This document shows positions 8,145 through 17,099 of a DNA stretch of 64,000 nucleotides, in pieces. The stretch covers positions 2,108,001 to 2,172,000 of the forward strand of contig CP146203.1 in NCBI GenBank assembly GCA_039995105.1. The letters run 5' to 3'. The position numbers were made by a program, and so were the translations under genes. Source of the stretch: Jonesiaceae bacterium BS-20 (GTDB lineage Bacteria; Actinomycetota; Actinomycetes; Actinomycetales; Cellulomonadaceae). Under the pieces are notes generated by a model that was not told the DNA's origin, ran no database searches, and saw only the letters and a list, made by a program, of their open reading frames with translations. Each line of letters opens with the position of its first letter. Position 1 is the stretch's first letter.

Positions 8145-8409
8145 ACTGACGGTATGTGCGGCATAGCCCAAGCTGTGCAAATAGGCTGCATTTTGGAGCA
8201 CTTCACGTATAGCTGCTGCTGATGGGATCTAATCCTGCGTTAGCTCTGAAATAATGAGCCGTCAGAACACGCGGGCTCAGGGTCCCATTTCTTTTGCCTG
8301 CTGGCAATCTTCGTTAGAATGAAGGTTCGCGCACGCAAGAGGCTGCCCCTCCCGAGTCTTCGTATACGCAACAGTTGCAAAGCACCATGGTCACGACCGG
8401 TATCTAGTA

Positions 8410-8443
8410 GTACTATTGAGTGGTACATAGCACTACTCAGTAC
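8410..8443 (+). promoter_or_regulatory. Likely operator of the PadR gene
   Basis: Directly upstream of the PadR start (8458), GTAC occurs three times (8410, 8423, 8440), and AGTG-N8-CACT forms a symmetric site at 8419-8434. PadR proteins usually repress their own genes through dyad sites in this position, so autoregulation is a fair inference. Confidence 0.45.
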
Positions 8444-8457
8444 CAAGATTGGGATCC

Positions 8458-8832
8458 ATGAGTAAACAGATGACCGAGATACTCAAGGGCACCCTAGAGG
8501 GCATAGTCCTTGCAATCCTGAGCACACGGCCGGCCTATGGGTACCAGATCACCGCGCAATTGCGTGAGCAGGGCTTCACGGATATTGCCGAGGGCACCGT
8601 GTACGCGCTGCTCGCTCGAGTAGAACGCCGCGGCTTTGTAGACGTTGAAAAGGTCCCCTCCGAGAAGGGCCCACCCCGCAAGGTGTACTCACTGAACGCG
8701 CTGGGCAACGAGTACCTACGGGAGTTTTGGGTCAGTTGGAACTTCCTCAAAGAACACATTGAACAGTTACACACCCTCGTGGCACAGTCAGCACCTGAAC
8801 GCATGGAAACAGAGAGCACAGCTGGCCGCTAA
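8458..8832 (+). CDS. PadR family transcriptional regulator
   Basis: A 124-residue protein with the PadR winged helix: LKGTLEGIVLAILSTRPAYG, YQITAQLREQGF, then EGTVYALLARVERRGFVDVE and the wing GPPRKVYSLNALG, followed by a dimerisation helix with HIEQLHTLV. This is the short PadR-s2 type. Its usual partner, a DUF1048 protein, follows at once in an overlapping frame but is cut short, so the regulator may have lost its target function. ATG 8458 is chosen; TTG at 8449 is an in-frame alternative. Confidence 0.9.
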   Translation: MSKQMTEILKGTLEGIVLAILSTRPAYGYQITAQLREQGFTDIAEGTVYALLARVERRGFVDVEKVPSEKGPPRKVYSLNALGNEYLREFWVSWNFLKEHIEQLHTLVAQSAPERMETESTAGR

Positions 8833-8935
8833 ATGGATTGAGACCCTGACCGGTTCACTCGAGCAGAAGAAGCAATACAAGCAGGCTAAGGCCCGGATCG
8901 ATTCCCTCACGGAAGCCCAGAACACCCAGGCTTGA
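8822..8935 (+). pseudogene. Truncated DUF1048 gene
   Basis: In the frame next to the PadR gene, codons from CTG 8822 read LAAKWIETLTGSLEQKKQYK and QAKARIDSLTEAQNTQA, then TGA at 8933-8935. This is the conserved N-terminus of DUF1048 proteins, which are usually about 110 residues long and cotranscribed with PadR. Only about 37 residues remain, the usual ATG is a CTG, and no continuation is found in any frame after the stop. It is therefore a truncated relic. Confidence 0.7.
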
Positions 8936-8976
8936 CGTGTGCCCGCAGGAGCATGGGCGCACAGTATGTGACATAC

Positions 8977-9507
8977 CTACTCCGGCGGGTACCAAACCTT
9001 CAACCCGGCAACGTGGGCAAATTTGGTCAACGTATGCGGCCTTGTCGCAGCTGGGCCCATGATGTCAGTAACCGTAAAGCCGCGCACCAGGAGGGCATCG
9101 GAAATCAGTGACCGGTGACAGCGCCACGGGACGGCCTCCGCGCACATGATTGCCACCACTTCCTGAGCTGCCACACCAATGAGTTCTTGAAGACCAGCCA
9201 CAAACCGAGGCGTCTGCATATAGTCGGCGTACGCACGAAAACTCGGGTTGCGCCAGGCGCCGTTGATCGAAGTAGCCGCCTTTGGGGTATACCTCAAACC
9301 TCCAAGCGCCGTGATCCGCTGGTAACTGATCCCCACCTCCGCCAGGCTCTGGCTCAGCTCGGCTTGGCCAAATTGCGGGTTATGGCGCGACCCCGCAACC
9401 GTGCGCACGTCCACCAACACGGTGACTCCGTTAGCACTGAGCATGCCCAAGAATTCCTCGATCGCATGGGTCGAGTGACCAATGGTGAAAATCTTGCCCG
9501 CGTCCAT
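8977..9507 (-). CDS. DUF488 family protein
   Basis: A protein of 176 residues. It has the DUF488 signatures: FTIGHSTHAIEEFLGML near the start, VDVRTVAGSRHNPQFG, and the C-terminal MCAEAVPWRCHRSLISDAL with the conserved Cys-His-Arg. The biochemical function is unsettled. The ATG at 9507 is chosen because the family begins with this first strand; the frame is open back to 9612 but without conserved sequence. There is no ribosome binding site before 9507, so it may be leaderless. It stands alone, divergent from the monooxygenase at 9830. Confidence 0.85.
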   Translation of the reverse strand: MDAGKIFTIGHSTHAIEEFLGMLSANGVTVLVDVRTVAGSRHNPQFGQAELSQSLAEVGISYQRITALGGLRYTPKAATSINGAWRNPSFRAYADYMQTPRFVAGLQELIGVAAQEVVAIMCAEAVPWRCHRSLISDALLVRGFTVTDIMGPAATRPHTLTKFAHVAGLKVWYPPE

Positions 9508-9829
9508 ATACCCATTGAACCGTGTTAGAGCGTCTCGCGCGACATTGAAGCCCGCCCTTAGGAGCGCCCCATTCATCCCATCAATCACCAAAAACTGACC
9601 CACTTGAATCATTCTTGACCCAAATCACACCCTACGTATCCCAAATCTGTTAGAATGCTTTGGTCGAGTAAAATTGGCTAAAGATTTATTCCACTGATCC
9701 CCAGAGCAACAGAGCCGGGTGAATCATGGAACCAGAGGGGTCTGAACAGGTCGGTGTGCGCAGGTTTTGCGGCACCCAACTTGCGGTTAGGCCAACGGAA
9801 CACCAGGCGTAACGGCCGGAGAGGACTGT

Positions 9830-11233
9830 GTGAAGACACGCGTAGCGATTATTGGAGCAGGCCCTAGTGGGATGGCGCAGCTGCGGGCATTTGATTCCGC
9901 ACAACAGGCAGGTCACGAGATCCCTGAGATCGTTTGCTATGAAAAGCAAGATGACTGGGGCGGTCAATGGAATTACACATGGCGCACCGGAACCGACCAC
10001 TACGGCGAGCCAGTGCACTCGAGTATGTACCGCAACCTGTGGTCGAACGGACCAAAGGAAGCCCTCGAGTTCACCGATTACTCATTCGATGACCACTTTG
10101 GCAAGCCAATCTCTTCGTTCCCGCCGCGCGCAGTGCTGTGGGACTACATCAACGGCCGGGTCAAAGACTCCTCACTGAAGGACTTTGTTCAGTTTGCAAC
10201 CGCCGTGCGTTGGGTCAACTACAACGAGGACACCGAGCTGTTTACGGTGACGGTGGAGAACCTCAAGACCGGAGAAACCAGCTCAAGTCAGTTCACCCAC
10301 GTCGTTGTGGGTTCCGGACACTTTAGCTTCCCCAACGTGCCAGATTTCAAAGGCGTTGAGACGTTCCCCGGTGCGCTCACCCACGCTCACAACTTCCGTG
10401 GCGCTGAGAATCTAGCTGATAAGGATCTGCTCATTATTGGCTCCAGCTACTCCGCTGAGGACATTGGCGTGCAAGCCTACAAGATGGGTGCTCGCTCGGT
10501 TACGTTGAGTTACCGCTCGGCTGCGATGGGCTTTGACTGGCCCAAGGGAATCGAAGAGCTCCCGTTGCTGGACCGCTTTGAGGGGTCCGTTGCACACTTC
10601 TCCAACGGCGAATCACGCAAGGTAGACGCCGTTGTGCTCGCCACCGGATACCTGCACCACTACCCGTTCTTGCCTTCGAGCTTGGCACTCAAGTCCCCCA
10701 ACGTGTTGTACCCAGACCACCTATATCAGGGCGTTGCGTTTGCAGACAACAACAAGCTGTTCTACTTGGGCGCCCAGGACCAGTGGTTCACGTTTAACAT
10801 GTTCGATGCCCAAGCTTGGTACGTTCGTGACCTCATCATGGGCCGTGCCCAGCTTCCAGATGCCGCCGCACAGCGCGTGCACATGGATCAGTGGCTGGCG
10901 CGACAAGACGCACTTGCCACCGCTGAGGATGAAATCAGCTTCCAGGCTGACTACATCCGGGACCTCATCAACATGACCGATTACCCCATGTTCGATCTCG
11001 ACGAGGTGTCCGAGGCATTCAAGCACTGGACCCAGGCCAAGCAAGAAAACATCTTGACCTACCGCGATCGGGTATACCGTTCGGTGGTAACCGGCACCAT
11101 GGCCGCTACGCACCACACCCCGTGGCTGCGCGAGCTTGATGACAGCCTTGAGCGTTACCTGTCCAGCCCAGAGCCAGACGAGCTGGAAAAGATTGTGCAG
11201 GGTAAGGCGACCTTGAACAAGGGCCGCCGGTAG
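9830..11233 (+). CDS. tmm: Trimethylamine monooxygenase (flavin-containing monooxygenase)
   Basis: A 467-residue FAD/NADPH enzyme. The FAD-binding motif IIGAGPSGMAQLRAF is at residues 7-21 and the NADPH-binding motif LIIGSSYSAEDIG near 200. An FMO-type signature covers GSGHFSFPNVPDF. The extended matches KQDDWGGQWNYTWRTG, PVHSSMYRNLWSNGPKE and QDQWFTFNMFDAQAWYVRD are those of bacterial Tmm enzymes, which oxidise trimethylamine to its N-oxide, rather than of general FMOs. GTG 9830 follows GGAGAGG. The gene is monocistronic, with a strong terminator after it. No tdm demethylase or TMA/TMAO transporter is next to it, so the product may serve as an osmolyte, an electron acceptor or a nitrogen source made elsewhere. 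Confidence 0.9.
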   Translation: MKTRVAIIGAGPSGMAQLRAFDSAQQAGHEIPEIVCYEKQDDWGGQWNYTWRTGTDHYGEPVHSSMYRNLWSNGPKEALEFTDYSFDDHFGKPISSFPPRAVLWDYINGRVKDSSLKDFVQFATAVRWVNYNEDTELFTVTVENLKTGETSSSQFTHVVVGSGHFSFPNVPDFKGVETFPGALTHAHNFRGAENLADKDLLIIGSSYSAEDIGVQAYKMGARSVTLSYRSAAMGFDWPKGIEELPLLDRFEGSVAHFSNGESRKVDAVVLATGYLHHYPFLPSSLALKSPNVLYPDHLYQGVAFADNNKLFYLGAQDQWFTFNMFDAQAWYVRDLIMGRAQLPDAAAQRVHMDQWLARQDALATAEDEISFQADYIRDLINMTDYPMFDLDEVSEAFKHWTQAKQENILTYRDRVYRSVVTGTMAATHHTPWLRELDDSLERYLSSPEPDELEKIVQGKATLNKGRR

Positions 11234-11287
11234 ACCCTGACCATTTTTCATTTTTGACGTAGTTTTGCAACACCCGTTGGTCTGATA

Positions 11288-11330
11288 ACGTGCGGTACCG
11301 CCCCAAATAGTGGCGGTACCGCACGTTTTT
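11288..11330 (+). terminator. Rho-independent terminator of tmm
   Basis: A perfect 15-bp stem (11288-11302 with 11312-11326) around a 9-base loop, followed by TTTT. It lies 54 bases after the tmm stop. Confidence 0.9.
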
Positions 11331-11745
11331 CATTATCTGTTTGCTACTTTTAGTCGCGATGGAACTACAGCTACAAATCGGGGCATCGCACTAGGCTCGA
11401 TCCCCAGTAGTGGCCGGCTCCCCAATTCAAGCCGGACCATAAAGGCTTGACAGGACGTCCTGGCGCCGCACTAGGGGGGGTGGCCAGCGCCAGGACTAGA
11501 TTTAGGTGATTCGTTGCCACGTAAGAACGGGCCGATCAGCGTAGGTGCGGTCCCGGGCAAGTGCGCGCCTGCCCGGAAGTCTTTCGCAGTAAACATCGCT
11601 CGCCTCGGTACATTCCCGAACCGCGACGTAAGCGATATTCTTGTCACTGAAATTTCAGTAGCAAGTTTTAGTGTTCCACACTTGGTTTTTCAGCACAAGT
11701 GCTTTTTCAATTCACGCACATCTCAGTTTTTACAGCCCCCAGTTC
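11331..11745. other. No gene seen
   Basis: There is no open frame with a plausible start, ribosome binding site and family-like composition in these 415 bases. The part near 11640-11740 is AT-rich. It separates the tmm terminator from the end of the leftward lipoprotein gene. Confidence 0.5.
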
Positions 11746-12345
11746 TTACTTCCTAGGGATGATTGCGCCTTGAGGCACTTCAGGGACCGGCCCGGGCCAT
11801 TGACCTAGCCTGAGCAGGTTCTTTTGACCCTGAGTGTCCTGACCAATGTTTCGCAACCACACGTTTGCCCTCGAAAAGCCAAAATTCCACTCCGAGCGCT
11901 CGGTCGGCTGGAGTTCATCATCCCAGCCGGCCTCGTAGGCATAAACGTTGGCATCCACGTCGAAGTCCCCATCCGTGGAAAAGGAAACGGAGATTGAAGT
12001 GTTAGGCATGTACCCCTCACGTACCGACCAGGCCGATTCGATGAGGAACGTCAACAGCGCCGGCCCGTCAACTATCTGGTAGCCCGGGTCGAGTTCAAGG
12101 TCGATTCCCACCCCGGTATTGCCTTGGAGGTTGAGTTGCTCGTATCCGCTAATCTCAGCGGTCACAATTCCAGGTAGCATCGCGATCGACTCTTCCATTT
12201 GTGCGAATGTCTGCCCGCCCGCGGGCGCATCATGTGGGAAGTTTGGGTTCTTTCCGGTCGGGCTTGGGGTGGCCAAACAGCCGGAGATCAGCAAGATTGC
12301 GAGCGCAACAATCGGAACAAGCGCGAAGCGTGGGGGCAGTCTCAT
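11746..12345 (-). CDS. Putative lipoprotein of unknown function
   Basis: A 199-residue protein starting at ATG 12345. The N-terminus is a lipoprotein signal: RLPPR, a hydrophobic core of about 17 residues and the lipobox LISGC (cysteine at about residue 23). The mature part is beta-rich with alternating acidic stretches (VGIDLELDPGYQI, FSTDGDFDVDANVYAY). It is likely anchored on the outer face of the membrane. The start codon overlaps the stop of a 23-codon leader frame as ATGA, so translation of the lipoprotein is probably coupled to it. I do not recognise a domain family. Confidence 0.75.
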   Translation of the reverse strand: MRLPPRFALVPIVALAILLISGCLATPSPTGKNPNFPHDAPAGGQTFAQMEESIAMLPGIVTAEISGYEQLNLQGNTGVGIDLELDPGYQIVDGPALLTFLIESAWSVREGYMPNTSISVSFSTDGDFDVDANVYAYEAGWDDELQPTERSEWNFGFSRANVWLRNIGQDTQGQKNLLRLGQWPGPVPEVPQGAIIPRK

Positions 12346-12413
12346 GCGTCCGTTACCGCCGGCGCCATTGCATTCCTGGCCTGCCAAGTTTCCACATCTT
12401 CAAGCGTTGCCAT
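12342..12413 (-). CDS. 23-residue leader ORF coupled to the lipoprotein gene
   Basis: ATG at 12413 has a near-perfect ribosome binding site GGAGGTGACC about nine bases upstream, far stronger than anything before the lipoprotein start. The frame encodes MATLEDVETWQARNAMAPAV then TDA and ends in TGA at 12344-12342, overlapping the lipoprotein ATG (12345-12343) as ATGA. This arrangement indicates translational coupling. The peptide is hydrophilic, so it is either a coupling leader or a small protein in its own right. Confidence 0.55.
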   Translation of the reverse strand: MATLEDVETWQARNAMAPAVTDA

Positions 12414-12637
12414 TTGCAGGTCACCTCCATGATCCGTCTGCCGTGAGCGCGCCTTCCTAAGCGCCACTTCTACGGTAGACCGGGTATGGCCGTACCGCTG
12501 GGAATTGAGCAGTGAGTTCCGCCGGTAACACGGGCTTTGGTTCCGGTTACAAAGGCCCGTCATCGATTGTCAGCCGAGCACGTGGTGACGGGGCTTTTCG
12601 ATGCCGCAATTGCGCATCGGTGCAATAGGCTGGCTGT

Positions 12638-13255
12638 GTGACCCCTTCCGCCAGTTTGACTCAGCGCCGCAGGATTGCGACCCAACTTGGGATCGCCCGT
12701 GCGGCCGCTACGCTGTTTACCGAGCACGGCGTTGATGGGGTTACCGCAGATGCGATCGCCTCCCAAGCCGGTATTTCGCTGCGCACGTTCTACCGGTACT
12801 TTCGCACCAAGGAAGATGCCGTCGCTCCCCTGCTCGCATTCGGTGCGAGTCAGTGGCGGGCAGCAATCGCAAGCTCAGGCACCGGGGACCCTCGAGCGCA
12901 GATCTCCTCAATCATGCGTCAAGTACTCACCCCCGTTGATGAAGAATCCCGCGAGGGGCTGCGCTGGACCCACGGCCTGCTCCGAGCAGCAAAAGCAGAC
13001 CCGGCCCTGCGCTCCGTGTGGCAGCGAGTCAACCAGGACTCCGAGGTTGCTTTGACCCGCATCATCGGCAATCTAGTGGGACCAAGAACCGACCCATTTA
13101 CCGTTCGCATCCTCGCCGCAACCACAACCGCTGCCATGCGCATTGCCGTTGAACACTGGAGCACGCTAGATGAGGACCCGGACGGTTCGCTGGGGATCCC
13201 TGCCCGACTAGCCCAAGAGAGCTTTGACCAAATGGCAGCCGGGATTCACCTCTAA
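12638..13255 (+). CDS. TetR family transcriptional regulator
   Basis: A 205-residue protein with a TetR N-terminal DNA-binding domain: ARAAATLFTEHGVDGVTADA, IASQAGISLRTFYRYFRTKE with the canonical FYRYF recognition-helix end, then a helical ligand domain with no recognisable subfamily. Start is GTG 12638, 26 bases from the nearest upstream feature and without a strong ribosome binding site; it may be leaderless. It is followed by a second TetR gene on the same strand, 168 bases away. The ligand and targets are unknown; the lipoprotein unit is divergent from it. Confidence 0.9.
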   Translation: MTPSASLTQRRRIATQLGIARAAATLFTEHGVDGVTADAIASQAGISLRTFYRYFRTKEDAVAPLLAFGASQWRAAIASSGTGDPRAQISSIMRQVLTPVDEESREGLRWTHGLLRAAKADPALRSVWQRVNQDSEVALTRIIGNLVGPRTDPFTVRILAATTTAAMRIAVEHWSTLDEDPDGSLGIPARLAQESFDQMAAGIHL

Positions 13256-13423
13256 ACCCTCTCAAACCGCACTTGCCACCCGGCTGCACAGATCCACCGC
13301 TGCCCGGTGTTTTCCACTCAGCCCGTCAATGATTTTCCTTGTAAGTCCGGCCGTAGCCGGCGCGCCGCTACGCTCACTGCCAAAAGTAATGACAGTTACT
13401 GCCACTAACGCTATTATTGAGAC

Positions 13424-14014
13424 ATGGCCCGTCCTGCACTGTCGCAAACCAAACTCCTCGAGATCGCTTTGCGTTGCGCGGAAGTTCTAGCGCAAACGGG
13501 AACCGGGGCAACAACCGCCCAACTTGTTGCGGCATCGGGAATGTCTGAACGCACGTTCTTTCGTTACTTCCCTACCAAAGCCGAGTGTGTACGCCCTGTT
13601 CTTGAACACGGTCTCAACGAGTTTGTGGCAAACGTGGCCGGCATTGTGCCAACCCCGGGAACCCACCAATCGTTGCGCGCTCTTATCCAAAGCGCCTTTG
13701 TCCGTGCCTACCAAACCGAGGCGCTCGCCCATGGCACCCAATTCCTAGCCACGTTGCTTGACGCATCCGCCTACCGCAGGCTCTGGCTAGAAATCAATGA
13801 CAACACCATCACCAAGTTAGAAGCACCGTTGGCCAAGTTATTAGGCGAAGCACCCAACAGCCTAACCGTCACGGTTGCCGCTCAAGAAGCCACAATGCTT
13901 GCTGTAGCCACGATCACCCATATGGTGCGCACCGGAGAAACAATTGAACGGGCTGCAGCACAGGTAGGCGAAATCCTCAGTAATTCACCACTCAACCGCA
14001 TTGTCGCGGTCTGA
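13424..14014 (+). CDS. TetR family transcriptional regulator
   Basis: A 196-residue protein. HTH domain: LLEIALRCAEVLAQTGTGAT, LVAASGMSERTFFRYFPTKAEC. A MARPALSQTK start precedes helix 1. It lies 50 bases upstream of an SDR dehydrogenase on the same strand, so it probably controls that gene and itself. The region before it (about 13388-13423) has repeated short TTACTG/CACTAAC-type elements that could be its operator. It differs from the preceding TetR in sequence, so this is not a recent duplication. Confidence 0.9.
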   Translation: MARPALSQTKLLEIALRCAEVLAQTGTGATTAQLVAASGMSERTFFRYFPTKAECVRPVLEHGLNEFVANVAGIVPTPGTHQSLRALIQSAFVRAYQTEALAHGTQFLATLLDASAYRRLWLEINDNTITKLEAPLAKLLGEAPNSLTVTVAAQEATMLAVATITHMVRTGETIERAAAQVGEILSNSPLNRIVAV

Positions 14015-14055
14015 GTAAACCGCTGTGCAGCTTCTGTAGCGCGGCCTCAACATAA

Positions 14056-14829
<774 letters not shown>

Positions 14830-14864
14830 CTCAGCCGTACGTTGAAGAGCATTAGCTAAAGCGA

Positions 14865-14916
14865 AATGGATCCGGTTGCGGTGGCCACAAGGGTGGTTAC
14901 CGCAACCGGATCCATT
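14865..14916. terminator. Bidirectional hairpin between convergent SDR genes
   Basis: A perfect 18-bp stem (14865-14882 with 14899-14916) around a 16-base loop, between the stop of the rightward SDR (14829) and the stop of the leftward SDR (14939). There is little T tract, but the stem is strong and well placed. Confidence 0.75.
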
Positions 14917-14938
14917 GATATGTATCTGCGATCACGAC

Positions 14939-15688
14939 CTAGCGCAGCATGATCGATCCGCCGTCAACCATGATGGTCTGACCGGTGATGTATTTGGCAT
15001 CTTCCGAAGCTAAGAACACGGCAACGCGGCCAATGTCTTGCTCCGGGTCACCAATCTTGCCCATTGGAATACCGGCGAGCATCCCCTGGTACTGGTCTGG
15101 GCGGGCCTGCGACCAGGCAACCATTCCCTCGGTCATAGCGATCGGTGAAATGAGGTTGACGTTAATTCCGTCGCCGCCCCACTCGTTGGCCGCTACCCGG
15201 GAGATAGCCCGGATTGCTTCCTTTGCCGCCGCATATGAGGTTTGGTTCCGCTGCCCGCTGAGCCCTGAGCCGGAAGCAAAGTTGATGACCGTTCCCTTTG
15301 ATTCCTTCAGGTGCGGGTAGGCCGCCTGCATGAAGTTGAACGTTGGGTAGAACCCGGTGTTGAAGGACAGATCCATGATCTCTGGGGTCTGCTCCATGAA
15401 CGGCACCTGACGTGAGGCGTGCGCGTTGTTGACCACAACGTCGAGCCGACCAAACTTCTCAATCGCAGTGGCAACGATTTCCTTGACGTTGTCTACACTC
15501 GAGATGTCTTTGTCGAGGAAAACTGCCTCGGTAAATTCCGCAACGTCTGCCAGGATCTTAGCTCCGGCATCGGCATTGATATCTACAATGACCAGCTTGG
15601 CGCCTTCCTTGGCCATAGCCAAGGAGATCCCGCGGCCAATGCCACCCGCGCCACCGGTGATGATTACTACCTTATTTTGCAGTCTCAT
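14939..15688 (-). CDS. Short-chain dehydrogenase/reductase
   Basis: A 249-residue classical SDR. Motifs: ITGGAGGIGRGISLAM at the N-terminus, VVVNNAHASRQ near 86, active-site Ser in NFASGSGLSG, catalytic TSYAAAKEAI (Tyr and Lys). The C-terminus ends TGQTIMVDGGSIMLR as in FabG-like enzymes. An Asp after strand 2 (IVDIN) suggests NAD(H). It starts 15 bases after the stop of the MFS gene, with GAAGGA before the ATG, so the two form an operon: import of a substrate, then its oxidation or reduction. The substrate is unknown. Confidence 0.9.
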   Translation of the reverse strand: MRLQNKVVIITGGAGGIGRGISLAMAKEGAKLVIVDINADAGAKILADVAEFTEAVFLDKDISSVDNVKEIVATAIEKFGRLDVVVNNAHASRQVPFMEQTPEIMDLSFNTGFYPTFNFMQAAYPHLKESKGTVINFASGSGLSGQRNQTSYAAAKEAIRAISRVAANEWGGDGINVNLISPIAMTEGMVAWSQARPDQYQGMLAGIPMGKIGDPEQDIGRVAVFLASEDAKYITGQTIMVDGGSIMLR

Positions 15689-15703
15689 GGTGTTCCTTCT
15701 TCC

Positions 15704-16993
15704 TTACGCGTTTTCTTTGATCCATAGGCCCCGGCTAACCATCTTCTTCTGGTTAGCAAAGGCGATCAGGACGCAGACAATGTTCAGGGCGAGCATCGCG
15801 ATGATTGCCCAGAGCACTGGGACGTAGCTCTTAGTGATGTCATAGATGAAGCCGTAGGCTGGGATTGCCACGATCGAGGAGATCGCAAGACCCATCGAGG
15901 CCGTTGAGTACACCTGGGCGTAGTCCCGCTTACCAAACAGAGCCGTAACGAGTGCCGGGGCAACGATTCCGATCGATGCGCTGATCAGACCGAACAGAGC
16001 AACCGCGAGGCTAATAACTAGGGTGTTCGAGGTGGTGTAGATGATCAGACCGATTGCGAGCATGCCAAGTGACATGGTCAGGATTGCGGTCCGTTTGGCG
16101 TTCAGGACGTCAACCAGGTAACCAAGTACAAGGGATCCAAATAGGACACCGAGCATGTACTTACTCATGACGCTTCCAGCAAATTCGATGTCATACCCAA
16201 TGTTCTCCAAGTGTTTTGGAATGTGCATTGAGAAGCTAGAAATCGAGGTAACAAAGAAGAAGAACGTCACCAGCATGTAGAACGGTACTGATTTGCGTGC
16301 AACGGCAACTTCAATTCCGTCTTGTTTGGCACCTTGGGTTTGAGCGGGTTCCCCGGTGATAACTTCATCGGCACCGAATGGTTGAACGCCGTGCGCCTCG
16401 GGAGAACGCTTGAGGAGTACAAGCGCAACGGGAATAACGATCGCCATTGAAGCAACACCAACGGTGATGTAGGCGGTTTGCCAACCGGAGTTAGCAATGA
16501 GCTTAGCAACGACCGGCTGGGCGATAGCACCAAACAAACCACCGGCCGCACTGAGCACACCAAGGGCTAGTCCGTTCTTCTTCCGGAACCACTGGTTGAT
16601 CAGTACGGGACCAACGATCACGCCGATCACGGTTCCACCGGTCGACAGCGGAACAGCCAGCAGGTACCAGCCCCATACGGAACTCATCAGCCCGAAGAGT
16701 GCAAAGGAACCTGCCTGAAGGATGATTGCGCCGACAATGATTTGGCGCGGGTCATACTTGGCCATGAGCTTGCCACCGATGGGCAAGAAGATCATGGTTG
16801 CTACCGCCGAGATACTGAAGTAGAGGCTCAGTGTGCCCATACCAATACCAAGGTCCTGTGAAACCGGGGATAGAAAGAGTCCTGCCGTGTTGTTCAGCAC
16901 TCCCTTACCGATTCCAACAATGATGCTAATCGCTACGAGAATCCACCACGCGTAATGGATCTTCCCCTTTTGCCGCGTCGCTTCTAAAGTCAC
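15704..16993 (-). CDS. MFS transporter, oxalate/formate-antiporter-like (OFA) family
   Basis: A 429-residue protein with 12 hydrophobic segments and a central hydrophilic loop of about 30 residues (after LLKRSPEAHGVQPF). The N-terminal IHYAWWILVAISIIVG and the helix-5 region LVPLSTGG-type/NQWFRKKNGLALGVLSAAGG match the OFA/monocarboxylate branch of the major facilitator family, whose members carry small organic acids. GTG 16993 follows GAGGG. It is the first gene of a two-gene operon with an SDR, which suggests uptake and conversion of one organic acid or related compound. Confidence 0.82.
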   Translation of the reverse strand: MTLEATRQKGKIHYAWWILVAISIIVGIGKGVLNNTAGLFLSPVSQDLGIGMGTLSLYFSISAVATMIFLPIGGKLMAKYDPRQIIVGAIILQAGSFALFGLMSSVWGWYLLAVPLSTGGTVIGVIVGPVLINQWFRKKNGLALGVLSAAGGLFGAIAQPVVAKLIANSGWQTAYITVGVASMAIVIPVALVLLKRSPEAHGVQPFGADEVITGEPAQTQGAKQDGIEVAVARKSVPFYMLVTFFFFVTSISSFSMHIPKHLENIGYDIEFAGSVMSKYMLGVLFGSLVLGYLVDVLNAKRTAILTMSLGMLAIGLIIYTTSNTLVISLAVALFGLISASIGIVAPALVTALFGKRDYAQVYSTASMGLAISSIVAIPAYGFIYDITKSYVPVLWAIIAMLALNIVCVLIAFANQKKMVSRGLWIKENA

Positions 16994-17025
16994 GTCTTAT
17001 TCCCTCAACGTAGGATGGAGTATTC

Positions 17026-17099
17026 GTAACAAACAAAAGGCCTTGGAAATAGGCGTCACAATAATGACGACCTATGGTCCACGGCGTTGGGTTTGTTAC
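17026..17099 (-). promoter_or_regulatory. Nested inverted repeats upstream of the MFS-SDR operon
   Basis: GTAACAAAC (17026-17034) and its exact complement GTTTGTTAC (17091-17099) flank a second dyad, TAGGCGTCA/TGACGACCTA (17050-17058 and 17065-17074). Both lie within 110 bases upstream of the GTG at 16993. They look like operator sites for a dimeric regulator acting at the operon promoter. The regulator is not identified; the GntR protein at 18623 is one candidate. Confidence 0.5.

Larger units (their letters stand above)
7332..8163 (-). repeat. Three copies of an 11-bp word TGCCGCACATA upstream of consecutive genes
   Basis: Read on the minus strand, TGCCGCACATA occurs exactly at 8163-8153, 7634-7624 and 7342-7332. 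The first two copies each end exactly eight bases before an ATG (8144 and 7615). The third ends five bases before the ATG of a 27-codon frame and about 57 bases before the ATG at 7274. Sequence just outside the word is not conserved. It could be part of a promoter, an operator, or a recombination or duplication scar. Confidence 0.7.
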
